Positions 21,641 to 64,000 of a DNA stretch of 64,000 nt are shown here, in pieces. Origin of the DNA: Mermis nigrescens (Eukaryota > Nematoda > Enoplea > Mermithida > Mermithidae); contig JAVLUZ010000771.1 in NCBI GenBank assembly GCA_036768485.1, forward strand, positions 550,862-614,861. The letters are read 5' to 3'. The notes beneath the pieces are model-generated. The model was given only the letters and a program-made list of their open reading frames with translations, was not told the DNA's origin and did not search any database. Both the position numbers and the translations under genes were made by a program. Position 1 is the stretch's first letter, and each line of letters starts with the position of its first letter.

Positions 21641-22879
21641 CATATCATAGGTAGCGCGTTAGCGCGTACCTATAATATACTTGGGTACCCCTAACACCTG
21701 TGCACTCCCCCTACAGCTATAACGGGACACTTCTGGAAGGTGCGGTTTTTTAAAAGAAAGATAATAAAAAAATTCGCTGCTCGTGTTTTGTGTTTTGTTT
21801 TTCTTGAAACTCAAAACTGACTGTGTAAAGAAGGTGTAAAGTTTTTGTGTAACGTTATAACATAGGACAAATTTTGGGACATTTATAATGCGGCATGTGG
21901 ACAACTGAGTATCGATGACTCGAAGAATTGAACAGCATAGGATAATAGAGGGATGAATTCTACAGATGGCGCTTTTTTTGTTTTTTGAAATTCGCATTAG
22001 TTATCGAATGGCAGTGTAAAGAGTGCGAAAATCTGGGGGTGAAAGAGCACTTTTTGGTCGAGTTTTCAACCTGCTTATGTCTGATACTAACTTCGGTTAT
22101 GAGTTTTTTGAAATGTTTTCTGACAGAAATGTAGAGCGGATCAAGGGCTACATTCTGCATATAAGCAAAGTCTTCTACGCTCTATGGTGAGTTAGATCCT
22201 GGGGTTTAAAGTTTACACTCTAGTGGATGGTGTAAAAAAACTGATTTTAAGTAAGGTTTCTCTGCCAAATTTTTTCGCTTATGAGTCAGGGAAAATTGAA
22301 TGCAGCAGTAATAAAGTGCCTCTCAGGGGCTACACATTGCAGCAAACTGCATTTAAAAAAACGCAATATTGCGTTATTTATGGGAGTGTAAAGTTCGAAA
22401 TCAGAGGTGAAAAATGGGCGAAAAAACACGTTTTTTCCGAATTTTGATTAATAAATCATACCAAATAATTTTTGCAAGAGAATTTTGGCACGCAGGAATG
22501 TACTACGATTTAAAAGCTACAAATTGTACCAAACCGAATTTCTTTAAACTCAATGGGGAGTTCGGTACGGAATTTTAAAGTTTACAGTGTTCTAAATGAT
22601 GGAAAATACGTTTTTGTTGCGTTTTTTGTTCGCCACTTTCTCCGTCCAGAAGTCGGGATAAGTCCAATAGAATAAAAATAAAGTGCTTTATATCGGGTGC
22701 ATGTCAAAGCAAATTGTCTATACATTAATATTTAGCGAGTGTAAAGTCAAAAATTTTGGTGTTTAAAATGCGTTTCTGTCTTGTTTTTTCTGCCTGCTTC
22801 TCCGGTTATGAGTCAGGGACACGATTATCAAGTCTATAAATGGACCAGGAAGCAAATTTGATATGCCAGTCTGGCGCAT

Positions 22880-24010
22880 ATGTTTACACTCTACAGTGTT
22901 GTAAAGTGGTTTACACCTATTGTTAGTTTGCCCATAGAACATTATGGAGACTTAATTTTTTTCATAAATATTAATCGTAATATCGGAACAATATTAAAAT
23001 TACGAATATGACCAAAATCTTCTTTACACTAGGTGTTTACATGAAGTTTACACTACATATGTATTTATCTTCGTTTTTGACCATTCCAGAAACCTAATTT
23101 TTTCCTGGAGTCTAGAAATTTTCAAAGAATCAAATGTGAGACGTCACGTAGGCGCGTTTGTTTACATCCAACAGTGATGTAAAGTAGTTTACACTCATTG
23201 TTTATTTGTCCTCAGACCATTGTAGACATGCAATTTTTTCATAAATGTTGATAATAATATCCGAGTAATATCAGATTTACAAATCGGAATAAAATCCTCT
23301 TTACACTAGACGGTTGTGTAAAGTTTACACTGCTAATTAATCTGCGTTCTAGAGCTTTGCGAAAACCTGAATTTTTTGCCGAAATCTGAAAATTTACATG
23401 GAATCAAATAAGGTACGTCAGCTGGGCGCGTTTGTTTACACTCAACAGTGATGTAAAGTGGTTTATCTTCGTTCTAGAGCTTTGCAAAAACCTAAATTTT
23501 TTGCCGAAATCTGAAAATTTACATGGAATCAAATAAGGGACGTCAGCTAGGCGCGTTTGTTTACACTCAACAGTGATGTAAAGTGGTTTACATCTGTGTC
23601 TATTTGTCATTAAACCGTTATGGAGACGTAATTTTTTCATGAATGTTGATCGTAATATCCGAGTAATATCGAATTTACAAATCAGACTAAAATCTTCTTT
23701 ACACTCGCTGCTAGTGTAAAGTTTACACTATATAATAAGCTTCATTCTAGAGCCTCACGGTAACTTATTTTTCTCTAAAGTCGTAAAATATATATGGAAA
23801 CAGATGTGATACGTCTGCTAGGGGCGCATGAAGAGTAGTGTAAAGTGATTAACACCTAATGTTAATTTGTTCTTAGAACATTATAGAGGTTTCATTTCTT
23901 AATAAACGCTGATCGTTATATCAGAGCAATATCGAAATTATTAATCCCACTAAAATTCTTTACACTCTTGTATAAAGTTTAAAATGTAAATTAAGTTGAG
24001 CTCTAGAAAG
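22880..24010. repeat. 260-280-bp tandem array inside family D
   Basis: GTAAAGTGGTTTACA-like words fall at 22901, 23179, 23453, 23578 and 23840, with spacings of 278, 274, 125 and 262. The 125-bp step is a local partial duplication. Each unit carries CTTTACACT...AGTGTAAAG pairs and a TTTTTTCATAAATGTTGATCGTAATATC-type stretch. Confidence 0.8.
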
Positions 24011-24190
24011 TTTTGGAAGCATATTTCTTTACAGGATGTTCTACGTAACATAAGAATTACTAATCAGAATGTTTGTTTCTTCTACAACTAGTAGCTTTGT
24101 AAAGTTTAAACCATTCAATTATTAGAAGAACCGCACAGTAAATGAAATCTAGTATTGTATTTCCAAATCTTGCTAATTAAAAGTGGGGTA

Positions 24191-25008
24191 CTAGCAAAGA
24201 AAAATGCTCCGATGGAACAAAAAAGGGAATATACTTGGGATTGTGAATTATCGAGGATGTAAAAGGAGGGGACTAGTAAAAATCTCCCTATGTTATATGC
24301 CAAGAATCGCAAAATATGTAAAAAATCAGACTTTCTCTAAACAATGCAAAAAATCGAAGTATATTCTGCGGCCTTTGAAAAATGTAAAAGTTTAGTAAAC
24401 AATTGCTGTAGACATGTGTAAAAGAGTATCTACATAAGGTCTGTTGCACGTCAGCTTCCGTGTTTCCTACTGCTTTGAACCAACAATATCATCGATTGTC
24501 TTGAATGCATCGATATGTACTATTTCATTCAATTCGCTTAGCTACTGCATTGCTAATTCGCTGCTTTTTTCAATCAATTTTTTGGGAATTTGAATATTGC
24601 TTGCACTTTGACACTCAGAATGGCTGTATCTGCTAAGTGACATGCTTAGTAATAATGAAATACGAACAACTTAATTATGACTTGTTAACAGCATTTCACT
24701 TTCAGTCACATTATTAAGCAACTCAAAGTTGAATGAAGTCTGCAAAAAGTTGCATTACGTAATATGCTTTTAAGATATTATGTCAATCAGAAAAAATTAT
24801 TCTAAAATAATACGTTTTTTCAGAGACCGCAGAATATACTTCGATTTTTTGCATTGTTTAGAGAAAGTCTGATTTTTTACATATTTTGCGATTCTTGGCA
24901 TATAACATAGGGAGATTTTTACTAGTCCCCTCCTTTTACATCCTCGATAATTCACAATCCCAAGTATATTCCCCTTTTTTGTTCCATCGGAGCATTTTTC
25001 TTTGCTAG
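24191..25008. repeat. Near-perfect 182-bp inverted repeat
   Basis: The left arm, 24191-24371, begins CTAGCAAAGAAAAATGCTCC; the right arm, 24827-25008, is its complement with about one inserted base. The spacer is 455 bp. Both arms therefore show the same apparent 60-codon frame on opposite strands, which is a by-product of the inversion. The near identity of the arms implies a recent event or gene conversion. Confidence 0.88.
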
Positions 25009-25150
25009 TTATCATATAATTAGCACTACTTTTTATAAAAGTGCAATGAATGAGGATCATTTATTGTTCTAAATTTTTGTATAAGTATCAATGGATTAAA
25101 AGTAACAATCATAAATATGTCAAATTCTCCTGTATGTGTGAAGACGATGC

Positions 25151-25440
25151 TCCACAACTCGCCCCGAACCATAACTCAACCTCACACAACTCAATCCTCC
25201 ACGACTCGCCGCACAACTCGCCCCACACTCAACTCGCCCCACACACAACTCACCCCACACATAACTCGCCCCCTACAATTCACCCCCCCCCACAACTCGC
25301 TCCCATACAACTCGCCCCCACACCACAACTCGCCCCCGCACAACTCGCCCCCACACAACTCGCCCGCTCCCCCCACAACTCTACCCCACGCAATTCAGCC
25401 CCCCTCACTCGTAACTCAATCCCTCACAACCAGCCCTTGG
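25151..25440. repeat. C-rich minisatellite of CACAACTCGCCCC units
   Basis: About 290 bp of imperfect copies of ACAACTCGCCCC and its longer or shorter forms (11-17 bp). The + strand is almost free of G apart from the CG in each unit. Long frames cross it, but they only translate the repeat. Confidence 0.85.
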
Positions 25441-27764
25441 AAATTCAAGCCTAGGGTTCAGTTGCTATTACGAAAAATCTTATCTATGGCGGAAATTGTA
25501 ATCATGTGATGACGAATTTTTACGGCGTTTCTACACTGCTGCTACAGCATAACGAGTCTCTTATTTTTATATGTACAATGTATGCATTGCTTGTGCTGTT
25601 TTTTAGGAGTCAGTTGTGGGCATAAATGCAAAGCATAGTCGGTGGAAACAGCTGATCTGCGGACAACTTTTTCTCATTTTTCATTGTTTTTAGCCTTCAT
25701 TTTGCCTCATTTGTTACTCAAAAACGTCCCATTTATCTATTTTAGGGGTCTAGAGGCCCCGCAACCACACATGGTTTGTTTGTGGGGTTTACTCCATGGT
25801 TTCCGAAACCTCCCTAAATCGATTAACCCCAGAATTGAAGTTTTGTTGCCATTTTTGCCAATCGTGCGCTATCGGACACCCCTCAAAGTGTGGCTGCTGC
25901 AAGCAATCCCCTACTTGCATGTTTGTGGGGAGCAAGCAAGCATTGGATCATGTGTACGCATATGCTGGTAAGGGTTGCATTGATTTGTGAATTAACATTT
26001 GGGATTGGATGGAAACCACATTTGGGCGTGAGGGGTTGGGGGTACGCACCACTACCAGAAAGCCGAATACCCCCCAGAAAGCAAAATACCCCCTCCAGAA
26101 TTCAATTTTTGAAATTTAGTTGTTTATTCGCAGGTTTTTTATGCTAAATGGATAGGTGCTCGATGAAAAAAAATTGAAAAATGTTATTTTTACGCCATAC
26201 CATCATTTTAACACATTTTTTTTGACCTTTGAAAATCTTACACGCCCCTAGAATTTTGGTGCTGTCATACCTAGGATTGAAACTGACAATACACAAGCAA
26301 GACAAAAAATGCAGGAGAGGAAAAAATATTGTTGTGGGCAATGAAAATTTTTCGTTCGATTTTTCCACCCATTAGCATCGAAAAATCACAAAAAAAATTC
26401 AAAAAATTGAACTGTGGGATTTTAGACTTCTGTGGGTCCAATCAAACCCTTAATAATTGGATTGTAATTGTGACTCCTTCGGGTTGGGGGGCGATTTGTG
26501 GGGGGGGGCGCGAATTGTGAGGGAGGGGGGGCGAATTTTAGGGGGGCGAATTATCCGCAAAACGATCCGTCACGCTTCTAATACACAAAGCGCACCATGG
26601 CATATGTAGCCACTTTTTGGCCTATTTTATGTTCTGAAAAACTTGTGAATGCACTTCTATAATAGGACAATCAATGTACAGCGTTGAAATTCTGGGGTGG
26701 GGTGGGGGTCAATCTCGAAAATATATGACGTGCGTTTTGGGCTTGAAACGCTATAGCGAAAAATAGATGTTTCAGACTCTAAAATTTTTTCTCAATTTTC
26801 TTTGTAAAACGCGAAAGTTTATACAAAATTCAGTAAAATAGTCCATAAAGTGACTTAGGAGCAAAGCGCCCAAAAATTAATGCTGCGAAAAAACATCGCA
26901 ACAATACACGTAAAATCGCATAGTTTGCAGCTTATTTCTGGGGATCGAAAAATTCTGCTTGGCTTATTTTCACGAGAAACGTAGAAATTTGAGATTTTGT
27001 CCATACCGTCAGTTTTCCGGCGTTTTTTACCAACGTTTTGTACTCCCAGACCAGATGCCCAAAATTTCCCATGTATGCTGCGAAGTATAAAGACGATCTA
27101 TTTTTTAGCACATTTTTGGTAATTTTGTTGTTTTTCCCTCGGTTTTTTAATTTGTTTTGTTTTTGTTTATTTTAATAATTCATAATTCTAAAATTTCTAG
27201 AATTGTTTCGTTATTACTTAATCTTAATTTTTAAAATTTTAGGATTTTGAAAATAGTTTTGTTTCTTTTATTCGTTTTTTGATTATAATTCGATAATTAA
27301 AATTTTGCTTGTTTTTTCAGCGCCGAGCTTTTTAAAATTAATTGACGTCAAGTCCGAAAACATTTCTAACTTTGTCGTACTGTCATTTTCTACACTCGAA
27401 AAACTTCGCATAATTCATCGTGGCACGCGTAATCGCTTCAGGGAGCCATGTTGTTGTTCAAGTCCATGTCGTACGTGCAAATCGTGGTTTCGAAAGCCCA
27501 AAAATAAACGACCCTTGAAATTTTTCTGCAAAAAAATTCATTCTACAGTAATATCAACACCCCGCAGCGAAATTATGTATGTACTCGTATACAACAAGTT
27601 TTGAATGACAAACGATTCGTTTCCGCGACAAAGGTAATCGCCGGGGATAAAAGGCGAAGATTGGAAGCAACGGGCTTAGATGGCATCGCTTTGCGCAAAA
27701 AAGACAATTGTCGATTTTTCGAGTATTTTCGGTCGCGAGTAAATTCGGCCCTGGCATCGGCAAT
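25441..27764. other. Region upstream of the ABCC gene
   Basis: It holds a family B MITE (about 26027-26275), a short family B fragment near 26300-26430, and a G-rich patch at 26480-26555 (GGGGGGG tracts separated by CGAATT). From about 27,320 the base composition is less AT-rich, which may mark the 5' untranslated region. I recognise no core promoter. Confidence 0.5.
26027..26275. mobile_element. MITE, family B, reversed
   Basis: It begins CACATTTGGGCGTG and ends in CATACCTAGG. The flanks GGATGGAAAC and GGATTGAAAC look like an eroded target duplication. The body has AGGTGCTCGATGA and the CAGAATTCAATTTTTG word of the family. Confidence 0.7.
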
Positions 27765-61500
<33,736 letters not shown>

Positions 61501-64000
61501 CAAAAGGCTAAAAATGAGAAAATATATCCTAAATTAACACAAATGCAGTATTTTTCAATAATTTGTCTCGAAAGTCTTATCTTGTATTTTATTGATTCCG
61601 TTTCCAAATTATTTGTGTTCTATATTTCATTTATAACTTTATTCCTAGCCGTACTTTGGGAGTGGCGAGCTAGGCGGTAGCACGGGACCGCTAAAACTCG
61701 AGGGCCACTTAAAAATTTCAGAGAATATGGAAGAATATGTGTTTAAAGTAATAAAAAATCTGAATTTAAAATCAAGCATGATCCAGATGTAAGATTTAGG
61801 GCTTTCCATATTAAACAAGCTAAAATCTGTCAATCGGATATAGTTATGTTTCGAACCCTTGCAAATCACATGAATCTCGTAGATGGTAGATGAAAACTCT
61901 TAGATTTATAAGAAACATGTACATAGGTGAATTATATTCCAGCCTTTTTTCTGTGAAGACATGCTGCCGTACAACATTCATGATTATTCCGATTACATCC
62001 TATTCGTGTCTCTGGTGTTCCCGGAAATTTTCTTGAATTTTCTAGAATAGCTTTCGTGAAATTTGCAAGAAACTTTTAAGACATCCATAGGCATAAAGAA
62101 GCTGGCCCACGGCCGAACTCTTGCATTTATTTAATCTCTTCTAGAAAGTCTTATGTTTACTCTTTGTTAAATGAATTGACCTTGATATTTCACAGCGCAC
62201 ATCTTGTAAATTTAATATTAGCAGACATGTACATATTATTTTGTGTTGAAGGAAGATGGTAAGACTCTCGAAAATTGTTATAGTCATTTTTTGTACAATG
62301 TTTCAAGATTGTGTATGGCAAAATGTACAAATTTCAACATTCCTCCAGTTTCAACGCATTTTACACGAAAAATTCAGGAAAATTCGTTCCATTATGCATA
62401 CTTTCTTGGAGGGGTTGACACCACACCTGGGCGTGGGGGTTTGGGGGTATGCTCCCCCAGAAATCAAAAATATCCTCCCCAGAATTCAATTTTTTTAAAA
62501 TTTTTTTTCTTGTTTTTTTTGAAATTTTTTAATGGCAATGAATAGTGCTTTAATGAGAAACGTCTAAAAATGGTGTTTTTTTTATCGCCATACCACCATT
62601 TTTTAAGACCATTTTTTGACCTTCAAAAAATCTTGCACCCCCACAGAATTTTCTTGCTGCCCACGTATGGTTGACGCCCGCAGAATTCTACTGTACTGAC
62701 GCTTGCAAAATGCTGGCTGACCCCCAGAATTTTCAATTTTCGCATTGAGCTAATGAATTTTCAATTTTCGCATTGAGCTAAAATGCTGCTTTGAGCGCTT
62801 TTAGCGCTTTTTGGCCGACAAAAGACCGTTTTTTCGACACTAGTCATTTTTGACTATATTTGATTCAATTTCATCGAGCTTTTTGAAAAACTTCTGACGT
62901 TTTTGTGGTCTAGAACAAAAAACTATCAATAATGTCGGGAAATGGTGTTTTCGATGTGTACCCATCGCGTTTCAGTCCACAAAATGCAGTACAAAAACGT
63001 ATTTGATCTGACTTCCAATGCGGATTCCTCATGCTATCATAAACGGTTGCTACGCAAAACATTGAAAATTTTGAAGGCCGCTAAAAATTGTTTCGCCCAG
63101 GGCCGTTAGAATGCGTGGGCACGGCTCTGACTTTTTTGCATGCATATTTTGAAAACTGTCAGTTACTGCGACTCATAATTTGTGTGCAACTCCAAAAAGT
63201 GATATCACGTCAGTTTTGAATGAAGCAGCGATAGCTGATTTTCTGATTTTTCTATAACAAATTCAGTATTAAGATGGGATTTTCAATACTCCTTAACAAC
63301 GGATGGTTTAGAGAATCTCCTCAAAATCTAGAAGACTTCCAGAATTCGGAAGACTACTATAAGTTAATTCTTGAAATCAGTTTCATTCATTGAGGCGAAT
63401 GTGATTCGTACGAAATTCATGCCTTGTTAAGACCTACCATAATTTCCAATTTTCCACAACAAATCAGAGAAAATGTGCTTATTCAAGCATATCAGCAATT
63501 TTTGGCATAAAAGTGATATATTTTAGGACCTTCACGTCATGTACTCATTTTTGGATTTTTTTTATTTTATAAATTTTTCTATGTTTCTATGTTATAGAAG
63601 AAACTAGCATCGTCCGAAACTGTAAAAAATAGTGTTTGTTATGCGCGGCTATCGTTTATAACTTTTAAAAAACAGCACTTAATGTTCTGAGGCCTAATTC
63701 CTTATTTTCTATGCTTTACGTGTGTGGTCGCATACGTAATAAAACTACGAACACCAAGCGAAAATGCGACCAAAACGAAATCTATGAATTCTCGCTGCAT
63801 TTGCTACAAATGCTTCATTTTATTTTTATTTTATTTTATTTTCTACTCATTCTGATTATGTCTTTACCTTTATTATTGTTTTTTCATTTATGCAATATTT
63901 TATTTAGGCTTTTACTTTATTCTTCAATAATTTATTACTTTAATGTTTATTCTATTCGTTTTGATAATTCTTTATTTTCAAGTTTTTCACAAAACGCATT
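61501..64000 (+). other. Window end: no further ABCC exon recognised
   Basis: The second nucleotide-binding domain (a second Walker A, signature and Walker B) should follow, but I see none of its motifs. The stretch has a family B MITE, a short direct repeat (about 62,740-62,780) and AT-rich DNA. The domain is most simply placed beyond the window. Confidence 0.55.
62422..62669. mobile_element. hAT-like MITE, family B, reversed
   Basis: A 248-bp element with ends CACACCTGGGCG and GCCCACGTATG. Flanks GTTGACAC (62414-62421) and GTTGACGC (62670-62677) are an 8-bp duplication with one change. The body is typical of the family. Confidence 0.83.

Larger units (their letters stand above)
21640..25020. 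repeat. Composite repeat, about 3.4 kb (family D)
   Basis: It starts near ATAGGTA-TACCTATAATATA and ends near TTTGCTAGTTATCAT. Parts: a leader (21,640-22,600) with several GTGTAAAG words; a 260-280-bp tandem array (22,880-24,010); and a pair of inverted arms (24,191-24,371 and 24,827-25,008). A shorter relative at 54,440-55,345 shares the leader and the final end, which shows that this is one mobile or duplicated unit. No protein-coding frame is credible. Class unknown. Confidence 0.65.

Noticed and set aside
24204..25060. Same 60-residue peptide encoded at two places on opposite strands
   Set aside because: It looks like gene duplication, but it is the inverted repeat read on each arm. The frame has no start context, domain or other support.
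25050..25509. Two overlapping His/Pro/Thr-rich frames of about 130 codons
   Set aside because: They are translations of the CACAACTCGCCCC minisatellite in two frames.
27305..27604. 99-codon frame just upstream of the ABCC start, and another at 27601-28011
   Set aside because: Neither resembles a known domain. The second runs through exon 1 in the wrong frame and into a MITE. They are better read as the 5' untranslated region.
61905..62022. A possible next ABCC exon (PFFCEDMLPYN..., between TTCCAG and GTGTTC)
   Set aside because: The splice signals look fair, but the peptide does not match the S-V-E-R-V-x-E-Y segment or any part of the second nucleotide-binding domain.

Overview
The window is animal nuclear DNA, AT-rich and full of short repeats. 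It carries parts of two intron-rich genes, both on the + strand, and no sign of bacterial gene organisation. The proteins match animal families. The junction around residue 190 of the first protein (E-V-R after the last membrane segment) looks more like insect than vertebrate Patched. An invertebrate, probably an arthropod, is the best guess; the species cannot be named from the sequence.

1-15,633: the 3' end of a Patched (Hedgehog receptor) gene. Five exons join in frame to give 478 residues and a stop: membrane segments 8-12 and a long acidic, Ser/Ala/Gly-rich cytoplasmic tail. The four introns (1.2-6.1 kb) are packed with short non-autonomous transposons. Several families have inverted ends and 8-bp target-site duplications, as in hAT elements. 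A 13-bp palindrome, GGCGCGAAGCGCC, recurs across these repeats.

15,634-27,764: intergenic. It holds a 295-bp tandem duplication, arrays rich in TTTACACT/AGTGTAAA, a fold-back element made of 15-bp CCGGACACTTTAAGG units, a Tc1/mariner-like MITE, a ~3.4-kb composite repeat (with a shorter relative at 54.4-55.3 kb), and a C-rich minisatellite.

27,765 to about 61,500: an ABC transporter of the ABCC4 (MRP4) type. Twenty-two exons were placed by splice sites, phase and family similarity: N-terminus, first membrane domain, first nucleotide-binding domain, linker and second membrane domain. The second nucleotide-binding domain was not found before the window ends. Nucleotide-binding domain 1 has intact Walker A, signature and Walker B motifs, but Asn replaces the switch (H-loop) His and no A-loop tryptophan segment was found. 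Three splice junctions (start of exon 19, end of exon 22, exon 14/15) are not canonical in the needed frame. An AAT microsatellite of about 750 bp fills the intron before exon 19.

The two genes have no evident functional link; they are neighbours. The most unusual content is in the repeats: several unrelated-looking small element families share one hairpin motif and the same G-tract layout near their ends, and some lie within 20-65 bp of a splice site.
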